DNA of 44,771 nt from Lawsonibacter sp. (GCA_022801435.1 JAAWSG010000015.1:1-44771); one strand, 5' to 3'. Shown: positions 14,876-22,887, numbered from the stretch's first letter. Program-made: numbers and translations. Notes: generated from the sequence alone by a model not told the origin.

Positions 14876-15782
14876 CCCGGTGGTTGGCCGCTTCGCCCCC
14901 AGTCCCAGCGGACGGATGCACCTGGGGAACCTGTGGGCCTGTCTGCTGGCGTGGCTGGCGGCCCGGAGCGCGGGGGGCAGGATGGTGCTGCGGCTGGAGG
15001 ACCTGGACCCGGACCGCTGCACCCCGGCCTACTGCAGCCAGGTGATGCGGGACCTGGAGTGGCTTGGCCTGGACTGGGACGGCGTGCCGGTATACCAGAG
15101 TGAGCGCACGGAACAATACCATCGGGCATTTCAGAAGCTGGAACAACAGGGCGTAATCTACCCCTGCTTCTGCACCCGGGCGGAGCGGCTGGCTGCCAGC
15201 GCCCCCCACCGGTCGGACGGGACCCCTGTATACGACGGCCGGTGCCGCAGGCTGTCCCTCCAGGAGCGGGAGGCGCTGGCCCAGACCCGCCGTCCCGCCT
15301 GGAGGGTCCAGGTCCCGGAGGAGGAGATCGCCTTTCCTGACCTGCTCCAGGGGGAGTACGCCGAACAGCTGGCCCGGGACTGCGGGGATTTTATCCTGCG
15401 GCGGTCGGACGGGGTCTATGCCTACCAGCTGGCGGTGGTGGTGGACGACGCCGCCATGGGGGTCACCCAGGTGGTGCGGGGCCGGGACCTGCTCTCCTCC
15501 TCCCCCCGGCAGATTTGGCTCCAGGAGAAGCTGGGACTGCCCCACCCGGAGTACGGACACCTGCCCCTCCTGCTGGCTCCCGACGGGCGCAGGCTGGCCA
15601 AGCGGGACCGGGACCTGGAGCTGGGCCGGCTGCAAGTCCAGTACACCGCCCCCCAGCTGGTGGGGAGGCTGGCCTGCGCCGCCAACCTCATCGACCGCCC
15701 CCAGGCCATCACCCCCCGGGAGCTGCTCCCCCTCTTCGCCTGGGACAAGCTCCCAAGGGAGGATTTTGCGGGGATGTTATGA
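14868..15782 (+). CDS. gluQ: Glutamyl-Q tRNA(Asp) synthetase
   Basis: 304 residues. The ATG at 14868 overlaps the zincin stop, so translation is probably coupled. The HIGH-type motif is PSPSGRMHLGN (11-21) and the KMSKS-type motif is RLAKRDRDLELG. A zinc site is formed by PCFCTRAE plus the downstream YDGRC. The protein is shorter than a full GluRS because the anticodon-binding domain is absent, as expected for GluQ. It charges glutamate onto queuosine at position 34 of tRNA-Asp. Together with the U32 gene upstream this makes two tRNA wobble-base modification genes in one block. Confidence 0.94.
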   Translation: MSSPVVGRFAPSPSGRMHLGNLWACLLAWLAARSAGGRMVLRLEDLDPDRCTPAYCSQVMRDLEWLGLDWDGVPVYQSERTEQYHRAFQKLEQQGVIYPCFCTRAERLAASAPHRSDGTPVYDGRCRRLSLQEREALAQTRRPAWRVQVPEEEIAFPDLLQGEYAEQLARDCGDFILRRSDGVYAYQLAVVVDDAAMGVTQVVRGRDLLSSSPRQIWLQEKLGLPHPEYGHLPLLLAPDGRRLAKRDRDLELGRLQVQYTAPQLVGRLACAANLIDRPQAITPRELLPLFAWDKLPREDFAGML

Positions 15783-15831
15783 TCGCGGGCGAAACTGGCG
15801 GGCCGCGTTGGTGGCGCATTGCCCTCCGGTC

Positions 15832-15840
15832 TGGTAGAAT
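15832..15840 (+). promoter_or_regulatory. Extended -10 promoter element of the XRE regulator gene
   Basis: TGGTAGAAT forms an extended -10 element, 31 bases before the start at 15871. No good -35 box is visible at normal spacing. Confidence 0.5.
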
Positions 15841-15870
15841 AGACCCATCACTTGATCGGAGGTACACCAT

Positions 15871-16317
15871 ATGAGCTTAGGAAACAGCCTGTTTACCGCC
15901 CGGAAGAAGAGCGGCTTCTCCCAGGAGGAGGTGGCGGAGAAGCTGGGCGTCAGCCGCCAGACCATCTCCAAGTGGGAGGGGGACGAGACCCTGCCCGACA
16001 TCCGCCAGTCCAAGCGTCTGGCCGTGCTGTACCATCTCTCCCTGGATGAGCTGATCGACTTCGACATCGAGGTCAAGGAGATCGAGGAGGTCGTCGAGCG
16101 CACCAGCGAGGAGACCCAGCAGAAGATCGACTGGAACAAGCTGTGGGCGAAGAAGTACCCGGTGCTGGCCGCCTACCCCCGGCAGGTCCGGACGGAGGAG
16201 TACACAAAACCCCTGGGGGAGCTGCAGGAGAAGCTCCAGAGGGAGCACCAGTACAGCGAACTGGACGCTTTCCTGGTGCTGAAAGACATGTTGGCCCGGA
16301 AGTGGACCGGAACATGA
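15871..16317 (+). CDS. XRE-family helix-turn-helix regulator
   Basis: 148 residues; the ribosome site CGGAGG lies eight bases before the ATG. The N-terminal domain (about 5-62) is a Cro/CI-type helix-turn-helix: LFTARKKSGFSQEEVAEKLG, then VSRQTISKWEGDETLPDI and LAVLYHLSLDEL. The remainder is acidic and helical with no recognised ligand-binding domain. SKWEGDETLPDI is the signature of the branch common in clostridia. It stands alone with its own promoter and terminator, so its targets cannot be deduced from neighbours. Confidence 0.9.
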   Translation: MSLGNSLFTARKKSGFSQEEVAEKLGVSRQTISKWEGDETLPDIRQSKRLAVLYHLSLDELIDFDIEVKEIEEVVERTSEETQQKIDWNKLWAKKYPVLAAYPRQVRTEEYTKPLGELQEKLQREHQYSELDAFLVLKDMLARKWTGT

Positions 16318-16328
16318 CCCAGGAAATC

Positions 16329-16368
16329 ATCATGCTCCCCGCCTCAGGCGGGGAGCATGATTGTTTTT
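16329..16368 (+). terminator. Bidirectional-looking terminator between convergent genes
   Basis: ATCATGCTCCCCGCCT (16329-16344) is complementary to 16346-16361, giving an exceptionally long stem, followed by TGTTTTT. It ends the XRE gene and overlaps the last codons of the convergent anti-sigma gene. Confidence 0.88.
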
Positions 16369-17632
16369 ACTTCCAGTAGTGCCGGAAAATCTGCTGCCAG
16401 ATGGTCAGCTCCTCCTCGGGCTCCGCCTCCGGCATGGGGACCTCCACCCCGCACACCGTCACATAGTCCACTTGAGAGAGGTCGATGACCTGATTCATGC
16501 CGGGCTGGGTGTCCAGCGTGCCGGGATATCTGGAAGTGCACTCCAGATAGGGGATCCCGGCTTCGCCCTGGGAGGTCCCATACGTGTGGCCGTGGTGGTC
16601 CACCGCCTGAACAGAGCCGTCCCGCATATGCAGGCAAACCTCCAGCGAATGGACATATTCCCGGATCTGCCTGAGTTCGTCCACTCCGGCGGTCGTTGCT
16701 CCGAAGTGGATGGTCGTGCCATCCTCGGTCACGACCGTTTCCCGGCCCTCCGCGTTGGCGATTGCCTCGTTTGACCGCTGTTCCAATTCCTCCAGTATGC
16801 CGCAGCTGTCTCCCTCGACCCGTATCAGCATACCCAGCGGGGAGACCTCCAGCTTGGTCACAACGGCCGTACCATCCAGATAGGGGAACTTCACATTGGG
16901 GGTCAGACGCACCGTCTGGTCCGGGTAGTCGAACACCACGTCCTCGAAGGTCCACACGTGGTCCCGGATGGCCTGGGTCAGCTCGCTCCCCTCATTGTGG
17001 AATGACCAGTCATCCCCGCCAAGGTCCTCATACCAGGTGTCCACGATGGGCCCGATGCTCACATCCAGGGTGCTTCCGCGCAGAGGCTCCTCTCCATAGA
17101 ACTCAAGGCAGGCGGAATACCGGTTGTCCGTGGGGTCCTCGTCGGGCTGTGTCTTGATGCTGCATCCGGCTCCGGCCTCCTCGTGCTCCTGGTCATACAG
17201 ATGCACATAGAAATTCAGATACGAGCCGTCGTTGTTGGGGAGCACCGTTCCCTCGGGCGCGGTGATATCCACCCAGAGCCATGTCGTTTGGCTGTCCCCC
17301 ACGCACTCCGCCAGGGTGACAGTCCAGCCGGCGTAGGTCTCGGAGCGGTCCAGCCGGTAGATGCCCGACTCCAGAGTCTCCTGGGCGCCGGGGGACTGGG
17401 TATCGAAGTAGTTCCGCAGACCGGGGTTGAGAACCGCCGCCAGAGTGCCCACCGTCATCAGGCAGGCCGCCGCGATGCCGAAGACCATGCCGCCGCTGAT
17501 TTTCTTGATGTTTCGCTTGGTCGAAGCTGTCATACGTTCCTCCTCTTCCGCCGCCCGCAGCAGACGGGCGGTCAGGTCCGTTTTTTCCTCCGGAGTGAAG
17601 CCCGCCCGCGCAAATGTATCCCGAATGCTCAT
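16367..17632 (-). CDS. Anti-sigma-factor-like membrane protein (DUF4179-type)
   Basis: 421 residues. The cytoplasmic N-terminus (1-46, with FTPEEKTDLTARLLRAAEEEERM) precedes one membrane helix (about 47-68) and a long outer domain of about 350 residues. The ATG overlaps the stop of the sigma-factor gene as ATGA. This pairing and topology are those of DUF4179-like anti-sigma factors in clostridia: the short inner tail holds the sigma factor and the outer part senses a signal. The outer domain is acidic with several Cys and has no catalytic motif that I recognise. The function is well supported by context but not by a known anti-sigma motif such as HxxxCxxC, which is absent. Confidence 0.78.
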   Translation of the reverse strand: MSIRDTFARAGFTPEEKTDLTARLLRAAEEEERMTASTKRNIKKISGGMVFGIAAACLMTVGTLAAVLNPGLRNYFDTQSPGAQETLESGIYRLDRSETYAGWTVTLAECVGDSQTTWLWVDITAPEGTVLPNNDGSYLNFYVHLYDQEHEEAGAGCSIKTQPDEDPTDNRYSACLEFYGEEPLRGSTLDVSIGPIVDTWYEDLGGDDWSFHNEGSELTQAIRDHVWTFEDVVFDYPDQTVRLTPNVKFPYLDGTAVVTKLEVSPLGMLIRVEGDSCGILEELEQRSNEAIANAEGRETVVTEDGTTIHFGATTAGVDELRQIREYVHSLEVCLHMRDGSVQAVDHHGHTYGTSQGEAGIPYLECTSRYPGTLDTQPGMNQVIDLSQVDYVTVCGVEVPMPEAEPEEELTIWQQIFRHYWK

Positions 17633-18111
17633 AGGGCCACCTCCAATCGTTTCGCCAGCAGCTTGCGCGCCCGGCTCAGGCGTTTCCGGGCCGCCGCCGG
17701 AGTGCAGCCGCAGATTTGGGCCACCTCGTCCAGACTGTACCCCTCGTAATAGACCAGGTAGACCGCCGCCCCGTAGTGCCTGGGCAGGGAGCGGATCGCC
17801 TCCCCCAGTCCGGTGTCCTCCCGTTCCGGGGCGGGCAGGGTCTCCGCCGCCTCCAGGGGTCCCGTCCGCCGCCGCCGGGCGCTTTTCAGAAGGTCTTTGC
17901 AGGCATTGATCGTACAGCGGAGAATGAACGCCTTTTCATGCTCTCCGTCCTCGAACTGCCGCCCATCCTCCAGCAGCGCCAAAAAAATGTCCTGACAGAT
18001 GTCCTGGGCGTCCTCCCTGGTCAGAGAGTAGGTGAGACACAGCCGCAGGATGGGGTCCGCGTAGGCCTCCACGAACCGCTCCGCCTGCTGTGCGCTGTTC
18101 CACTGTGTCAT
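17629..18111 (-). CDS. ECF-type RNA polymerase sigma factor
   Basis: 160 residues; AAAGGAGG lies eight bases before the ATG. Region 2 spans about 15-60 (AYADPILRLCLTYSLTREDA, then DIFLALLED) and region 4 spans 105-155 (SLPRHYGAAVYLVYYEGYSL, AQICGCTPAAARKRLSRARK). The size is typical for extracytoplasmic-function sigma factors. It is translationally coupled to the membrane anti-sigma gene, so release by an external signal is likely. I could not find a convincing autoregulatory promoter upstream. Regulon unknown. Confidence 0.93.
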   Translation of the reverse strand: MTQWNSAQQAERFVEAYADPILRLCLTYSLTREDAQDICQDIFLALLEDGRQFEDGEHEKAFILRCTINACKDLLKSARRRRTGPLEAAETLPAPEREDTGLGEAIRSLPRHYGAAVYLVYYEGYSLDEVAQICGCTPAAARKRLSRARKLLAKRLEVAL

Positions 18112-18261
18112 GCCCTCGGCCTCCTTTCACCTCATACACGATCGGGCCCGGCGGATTGTGACCGGATCTTTCAATTTTTCAAACTATTTTTTCTTCCATG
18201 TCCGCTTCCCAATACCCGCCGGGGAGGAGAAAAAAAGCTGGGAAGATTTTTATGTTTTGGA

Positions 18262-18291
18262 TTGCATTTCCGCCTCCGTGTGTTGTATAAT
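18262..18291 (+). promoter_or_regulatory. Promoter of the hemerythrin-receiver gene
   Basis: TTGCAT (18262-18267) and a perfect TATAAT (18286-18291) are spaced by 18 bases. The implied start near 18298 leaves a leader of about 120 nt. Confidence 0.78.
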
Positions 18292-18303
18292 GGTCCAAAC
18301 AGA

Positions 18304-18335
18304 GGCGTTCTGGACGCCGCGTTTTTTTGGCGTCC
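18304..18335 (+). promoter_or_regulatory. Attenuator-like pair of exclusive hairpins in the leader
   Basis: Stem 1, GGCGT (18304-18308) with ACGCC (18314-18318), is followed by seven T (18322-18328) and looks like an intrinsic terminator. Stem 2, GGACGCC (18312-18318) with GGCGTCC (18329-18335), uses the same bases and would prevent stem 1. The two cannot form together. Regulation is inferred. Confidence 0.45.
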
Positions 18336-18416
18336 GAAGTGGTTCTCAGGGTACAGGCGGCGGTGATGCGCGGCGGGTGGCTGGGGACCGCGTCAATATA
18401 TGAAGGAGGGATCGCT

Positions 18417-19793
18417 ATGGACGCCCAGTTTGAGTGGCGGGATGAGTACAACGTGGGTGTGGAGAGCATCGACAAGGAGCACCGGAGGCTGTTCGGCATC
18501 ATCAACAAGCTCTTCACCTTCCGGGAGGAGGAGAAGGACAGCCAATGGACCTGTCAGGAGGGCATCAAGTTCTTCCGGGGCCACGCCCTCAAGCACTTCG
18601 CGGACGAGGAGCTCTACATGGAGTCCATCGGCTACGAGGGGCTGGAGAAGCACCGGCTGATACATCGGGGGTTTCGGGAAAATACCCTTCCCGCCTTGGA
18701 GCAGGAGCTGGAGCGGGCCAACTACGCCCCCGACGCGGTGGAGCACTTTTTGGGGGTGTGCGCCGGCTGGCTGATTGGACATACCCTCACCGAGGACCAG
18801 GCCATCACCGGGGGCCGGGAGAGCAAGTGGGTCAACCTTCTCCCCAGCGAGGAGCTGACCGCCATGAAAAAGGTCATCGTCCAGCTGATTTTCGATATGT
18901 TCCACCTGGAGTCCCAGGTCATCAGCGACGCCTACAGCGGAGAGAAGTTCGGCCGGGGAGTCTACTACCGCCTGGTCTACGGCAGCAAGCAGGGGGAGAG
19001 GCAGCAGGAGATCATCCTGGTCTTTGAGGAAAAGCTCCTCATCAACACGGTGGGAAAGATCATGGGGCTCCAGACCAACAAACTGGACTCCATGCTCCTC
19101 CACGCCACCCGGTACACCGCCCGCCAGTTCGTGGGGCGGGTGATGGAGCACTTCCCCGACTGGGATACGCAGGAGCTGAAGGAGGAGGATCTGCTCTCCT
19201 ATGAGAAGTTCCAAAAAATATTCCAGCGGGAGACCCCCCAGGTCAGCCTTCTGCTCAACACTGGGGGCGCGGGGTACTTTGCCTACTGCGTCATCGCTCC
19301 CCACCTGCTGGAGAAGAGTGTGGGAGTCCCCCTGGAGTACAAGAACGAGGAGGCCCTGGCCAAGGTGGAGGAGTACCTGGCCAAGCGGGAGGAGCAGGCC
19401 ATCCAGGAGGAGGAGCACCCCAAGAAGCGAATTTTGGTGGTGGACGACTCCCTCACCGTCCGGCAGAGCATGAAAAATCTGCTGGAGGAGAGCTATGAGG
19501 TCGCCCTGACCGAGTCCGGGGTGGGCGCCATCCGGACCATCACCCTGACCCGGCCCGACCTGATCCTGCTGGACTACGAGATGCCGGTGGTGGACGGGCG
19601 GCAGACCCTGGAGATGCTCCGGTTTGAGAAGTCCTTTGCCGAGATCCCGGTCATCTTCCTCACGGGGAACAGCAATCCGGAGATTGTCAAGGCCCTGCTG
19701 TCCCTGAAGCCGGCGGGGTATCTGCTCAAATACCTCAAGCCCGCCGAGATTAAGAAAAAAATTGACGCCTACTTTGAGACAGGCAAGGCCTAG
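18417..19793 (+). CDS. Hemerythrin - CheX-like - response-regulator receiver fusion protein
   Basis: 458 residues; AAGGAGG eight bases before the ATG fixes the start. Domain 1 (1-130) is a bacteriohemerythrin with the full di-iron ligand set: His22, His60, Glu64, His79, His83, His122 and Asp127. Domain 2 (about 150-320) resembles CheX/CheC phosphatase folds (EIILVFEEKLLINTVGKIMG) but lacks the ExxN dephosphorylation motif. Domain 3 (336-458) is a receiver with VVDDS, phospho-acceptor Asp386 in LLDYEMP, and LTGN. Hemerythrin binds oxygen, so this protein may couple oxygen or redox state to a phosphorelay or chemotaxis output. No kinase is adjacent. It has its own promoter and structured leader. 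Confidence 0.9.
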   Translation: MDAQFEWRDEYNVGVESIDKEHRRLFGIINKLFTFREEEKDSQWTCQEGIKFFRGHALKHFADEELYMESIGYEGLEKHRLIHRGFRENTLPALEQELERANYAPDAVEHFLGVCAGWLIGHTLTEDQAITGGRESKWVNLLPSEELTAMKKVIVQLIFDMFHLESQVISDAYSGEKFGRGVYYRLVYGSKQGERQQEIILVFEEKLLINTVGKIMGLQTNKLDSMLLHATRYTARQFVGRVMEHFPDWDTQELKEEDLLSYEKFQKIFQRETPQVSLLLNTGGAGYFAYCVIAPHLLEKSVGVPLEYKNEEALAKVEEYLAKREEQAIQEEEHPKKRILVVDDSLTVRQSMKNLLEESYEVALTESGVGAIRTITLTRPDLILLDYEMPVVDGRQTLEMLRFEKSFAEIPVIFLTGNSNPEIVKALLSLKPAGYLLKYLKPAEIKKKIDAYFETGKA

Positions 19794-19833
19794 GTCTGAG
19801 CCGTTTCATATCGGATACGCCTCCGGCGCGCGC

Positions 19834-19863
19834 TGCAGGGACACGACTGGTCGTGTCCCTGCA
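19834..19863. repeat. Dispersed palindromic repeat, copy 3 (perfect 30-bp palindrome)
   Basis: TGCAGGGACACGAC is followed by TG and then its exact reverse complement. It lies between convergent genes, next to a terminator, and shares its arm with 4518-4637 and 10731-10757. Confidence 0.75.
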
Positions 19864-19871
19864 TTTGGCAG

Positions 19872-19904
19872 AAAACCGGCCCCTGGTGATATACCAGGGG
19901 CCGG
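19872..19904 (-). terminator. Intrinsic terminator after the LytM peptidase gene
   Basis: On the minus strand CCGGCCCCTGG (19904-19894) pairs with its complement (19886-19876) across a 7-base loop and is followed by TTTT. It lies 26 bases past the stop codon at 19931. Confidence 0.9.
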
Positions 19905-19930
19905 CTGCTGTCTCTGACCTGCGGTTTCGG

Positions 19931-21178
19931 TCACTTCATCCAATCCCAGACGGGCGCGGTTTTGCCGTCCGACTGGGCATAGAGGGCCTTGTCCTTGAAG
20001 TAGTTCAGGGGGTCCTTCCGGTTGCCGCTGACCCGGATCTCAAAGTGGAGGTGGTTTCCGGTGGAGGAGCCGGTGGTCCCCACATAGCCGACTACATCCC
20101 CCTGGCGCACCGTCTGTCCCTCGCTGACCCCCCGGCGGTTCATGTGGGCGTACAGGGTACTGGTCCCGTCGCTGTGGGAGACCACTACATAGTTCCCATA
20201 GGAGCCGTTCCGGGTGGAAGTGGTGACCACACCGCTCTTGGCCGCGTAGATGTTGGTATTTTTCGGGGCGGGGATGTCGATGCCCGTATGGTTGTTGGGC
20301 TTGCCGGTGACCGGGTGGGGCCGGCTGCCGTAGAAGGAGGAGATGACGTTCCGGCTGGCGGGCAGAGGCCACTGGAAGCCCGACTCGCTGACCACGTTCT
20401 TGATTTGGGCGGCCAGCTCCTTCTCCTTCTTTTTAATCTGGGCGTCCAGCTCGTCGGCGGCCTTTTTCAGGCTCTCCTCCATGGCCTTGAGCTGGTTCTC
20501 CTGGGCGTTGATCTCCTTGATGAGCTTCTCCACCTGGGACTCCTGGGATTTCAGCTCCGCCTGAGCCGCCTGCTGCTGGGCCTTGGCCTCCTCCTGCTCC
20601 GCCCGGGCCTCCTCCAGCTCCTCCTTGTCCCGGGTGATCCGCTCCCGGATGGCGATGAGCCGGTCCATCACCGCGTTGTCGTACTGGACAATCTCGTCAA
20701 TCATCATGTAGTTGTCCAAAAGCTCAGAAAAATCCCGGGACTCGAAGAGGATGGACCAGTAGGAGACCTCCCCCTGCTCCTCCATGTACCGCACCCGCCG
20801 GCAGAACAGGTCGAACTGATCCTGCTCGTCCTGCTCCGCCTGGGCCAGCTCCTCTGTCTTCTCCGCGATCAGCTGGTCGTACTGGGCAATCTGGGCGTTG
20901 ATGTTGTTGATCTCCGCCTGGATGACCCCGATCTGCTGCTCCAGAAGGTCCTTTTGCTGCAGCGCCTTGCTCTTGTCCGCCTGGACCTCCTTCAGCTGGT
21001 CCTGGAGCTTTTTTTTGTCCCCCGCCAGCGAGCTGGCATCCTGTTTCAGCTTGTCAATCTCCTCCCGGGTCACGGCCCCGGCGGGGAGCACCGCCGCCGG
21101 TCCCGCCAGAGGGACCAGCAGCAAAACTGCCAGCACCAGGGCCAGACCCCGGCGGACACTTCTTTTTCTTCCTGTCAT
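19931..21178 (-). CDS. Coiled-coil M23 (LytM) peptidase, FtsEX-associated murein hydrolase
   Basis: 415 residues. Start at ATG 21178 with GGAGG nine bases upstream; an upstream in-frame start would place that site inside the gene. A signal peptide (about 1-35) is followed by a long coiled coil (about 40-285), rich in Lys, Glu and Gln, and a LytM domain (about 290-400). All zinc and catalytic residues are present: NHTGIDIPAP (His and Asp) and GNHLHFE (HxH). It should therefore be an active endopeptidase, unlike E. coli EnvC, which is degenerate. Position after ftsE-ftsX suggests that FtsEX controls it during division, as for EnvC, PcsB or CwlO. Confidence 0.93.
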   Translation of the reverse strand: MTGRKRSVRRGLALVLAVLLLVPLAGPAAVLPAGAVTREEIDKLKQDASSLAGDKKKLQDQLKEVQADKSKALQQKDLLEQQIGVIQAEINNINAQIAQYDQLIAEKTEELAQAEQDEQDQFDLFCRRVRYMEEQGEVSYWSILFESRDFSELLDNYMMIDEIVQYDNAVMDRLIAIRERITRDKEELEEARAEQEEAKAQQQAAQAELKSQESQVEKLIKEINAQENQLKAMEESLKKAADELDAQIKKKEKELAAQIKNVVSESGFQWPLPASRNVISSFYGSRPHPVTGKPNNHTGIDIPAPKNTNIYAAKSGVVTTSTRNGSYGNYVVVSHSDGTSTLYAHMNRRGVSEGQTVRQGDVVGYVGTTGSSTGNHLHFEIRVSGNRKDPLNYFKDKALYAQSDGKTAPVWDWMK

Positions 21179-21204
21179 AGCAGCTTTCCTCCGGTTTGAC
21201 GCCG

Positions 21205-21306
21205 TCAATGGATAAAGATGTTGGCCACGATGGGCAGCAGCATCAGCGCCGCCATCAGCCCCGCCAAAACCGCCATCATAATCCGCTGTCTCTTCTGTCG
21301 TTTCAT
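21205..21306 (-). CDS. 33-residue membrane peptide between ftsX and the LytM gene
   Basis: A short frame MKRQKRQRIMMAVLAGLM continuing through a hydrophobic stretch to VANIFIH, with AGGAGG six bases before the ATG. The basic head (KRQKRQR) and single helix (about 9-31) predict one membrane pass with the N-terminus inside. It sits 17 bases after ftsX and 26 bases before the LytM start on the same strand, so it is likely translated. It could be a small partner of FtsX or a signal-anchor peptide; no family is recognised. Confidence 0.6.
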   Translation of the reverse strand: MKRQKRQRIMMAVLAGLMAALMLLPIVANIFIH

Positions 21307-21323
21307 GCCGCGCCTCCTGTCTG

Positions 21324-22214
21324 TTACACCTGCAAAAATTTACGGATTGCCACCAGGGAGCCTCCCACTCCGATGAGAGCCCCTACCCCGCAGAACACGG
21401 GAAGAATCACCCGGATCAGAGAGCTGTAGCTGATGATGGTCATCAGAGACAGGCCGTTGCCCTGGACAATCACTTTGGCCACCAGCTGATACAGCCCCCA
21501 CTGGACCAGGAAAGCGATGATTGCCCCCGTCAGTCCCAGCACCATCCCCTCCACCACGAAGGGCCACTGAATAAAGCCGTCGGTGGCGCCGCACATCTTC
21601 ATAATGGCGATCTCCTCCCGGCGGTAGAAGGTGGCCAGCTTGATGGTATTGGCGATGATGAACAGGGAGACCACCAGGAGGATACCCACCAGGACCATGG
21701 CGACTCCGGTGGCGATATTGCGGACCAAAACAAACCCCTGGGCCACGGCGGTGGCGGCGTTCACCCAGGCCACCCCTGGGACTTGCTCCAGCTCGGCCTT
21801 GGTCTCCGCCATCCGCCCGATATCCACCACATGGATGTGGTAGCGGTCCCGGAGTATATCGGCGGTGAGGTCGGAGAGCAGCGGGTTATTCTGCCGCCCG
21901 GCCCGGAACTGATCCAGGGCGGTCTGCCGGGTAACGAACTCCAGCTGGGAGACGTTGGGGACCTGGGCCAAATCCTTCTGGAGGGCCAGGGCCTGCTCCC
22001 GGGTGTAGTCCTCCTCGACATAGGCCACCATCTCATTCTCGTTCTCCAGGTCCCCCAGCATATTGTTCAAATTCACCGCCAGCAGGGTGAAGGAGCCCAT
22101 AATCAGCAGGCAGGCCACAATCATGCACACTGCGGCGAAGGACATAAAGCCGTGGGTGAAGATGGATTGGAAGCCCTCGCTGAGGTAGTAGCCGGTATTA
22201 AATCTTCTCGCCAT
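21324..22214 (-). CDS. ftsX: Cell division ABC transporter permease FtsX
   Basis: 296 residues from ATG 22214, with AAGGTGG eight bases upstream; a GTG at 22226 lies inside that site. The start overlaps the ftsE end by 17 bases. One membrane helix near the N-terminus (SFAAVCMIVACLLIMGSFTLL) is followed by an outer domain (about 50-160) and three more helices. The MacB/FtsX-type core contains YRREEIAIMKMCGATDGFIQWPF. FtsX transmits ATP-driven movement of FtsE to a wall hydrolase outside. The partner is probably the LytM protein encoded two genes downstream. Confidence 0.95.
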   Translation of the reverse strand: MARRFNTGYYLSEGFQSIFTHGFMSFAAVCMIVACLLIMGSFTLLAVNLNNMLGDLENENEMVAYVEEDYTREQALALQKDLAQVPNVSQLEFVTRQTALDQFRAGRQNNPLLSDLTADILRDRYHIHVVDIGRMAETKAELEQVPGVAWVNAATAVAQGFVLVRNIATGVAMVLVGILLVVSLFIIANTIKLATFYRREEIAIMKMCGATDGFIQWPFVVEGMVLGLTGAIIAFLVQWGLYQLVAKVIVQGNGLSLMTIISYSSLIRVILPVFCGVGALIGVGGSLVAIRKFLQV

Positions 22215-22887
22215 TGTAGTAACCACCTTGTTTGTCGCTGATGATCCGTCCGTTTTCGATGGTCACCACCCGCTTGTCGAAGCGGTTGACCAGATTCTGC
22301 TCATGGGTGACCACCAGCATGGTAGTACCCAGCTCGTTGATGCGCTCCAGCAGCATCATAATCTCCAGGGAGCGCTGGGGGTCCAAGTTCCCCGTGGGCT
22401 CGTCCGCGATAATCATGCTGGGGTTGTTCACCAGAGCCCGGGCGATGGCCACCCGCTGCTGCTCCCCGCCGGACAGCTGGCCGGGGTAGCGGTCCGCCTT
22501 CTTCTCCAGCCCCACCAGCTGGAGGACGTAGGGGATGCGCCGGCGCAGCTCCCGGTTGGAGGCCCCAATGGCCCGCATGGAGAAGGAGAGGTTTTCATAG
22601 ACCGTCTTCTTCTCAATCAGCCGGAAGTCCTGGAAGATGACCCCCAGGGTGCGGCGCATATGGGGGATCTGCCGGGGGCTGATGTTGTTCAGGTTATAGC
22701 CGTTGACCATCAGCCGTCCCTCTGTCAGGGCGATTTCAGCGGTAATGAGCTTGATAATGGTGGACTTTCCGGAGCCAGACGGCCCTACAAGAAAGACAAA
22801 CTCCCCATCATCAATGCGCATATTGACCCCCTTCAGGGCCTTTGTGCCGTTGTCATACTCTTTATATACGTCAATGAGCCGTATCAT
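22198..22887 (-). CDS. ftsE: Cell division ATP-binding protein FtsE
   Basis: 229 residues; the ribosome site GGAGG lies six bases before the ATG. Walker A is GPSGSGKST (35-43), the ABC signature LSGGEQQRVAIARAL, Walker B MIIADEPTGNLDP. YKEYDNGTKALKGVN at the N-terminus is typical of FtsE. It forms the cytoplasmic ATPase of FtsEX, which regulates peptidoglycan hydrolysis at the septum. First gene of a four-gene transcript: ftsE, ftsX, small peptide, LytM peptidase. Confidence 0.97.
   Translation of the reverse strand: MIRLIDVYKEYDNGTKALKGVNMRIDDGEFVFLVGPSGSGKSTIIKLITAEIALTEGRLMVNGYNLNNISPRQIPHMRRTLGVIFQDFRLIEKKTVYENLSFSMRAIGASNRELRRRIPYVLQLVGLEKKADRYPGQLSGGEQQRVAIARALVNNPSMIIADEPTGNLDPQRSLEIMMLLERINELGTTMLVVTHEQNLVNRFDKRVVTIENGRIISDKQGGYYNGEKI

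Noticed and set aside
18393-19418. 341-codon Leu-rich minus-strand frame opposite the hemerythrin fusion gene
   Set aside because: Antisense shadow; the plus strand has the full hemerythrin ligand set and receiver motifs.
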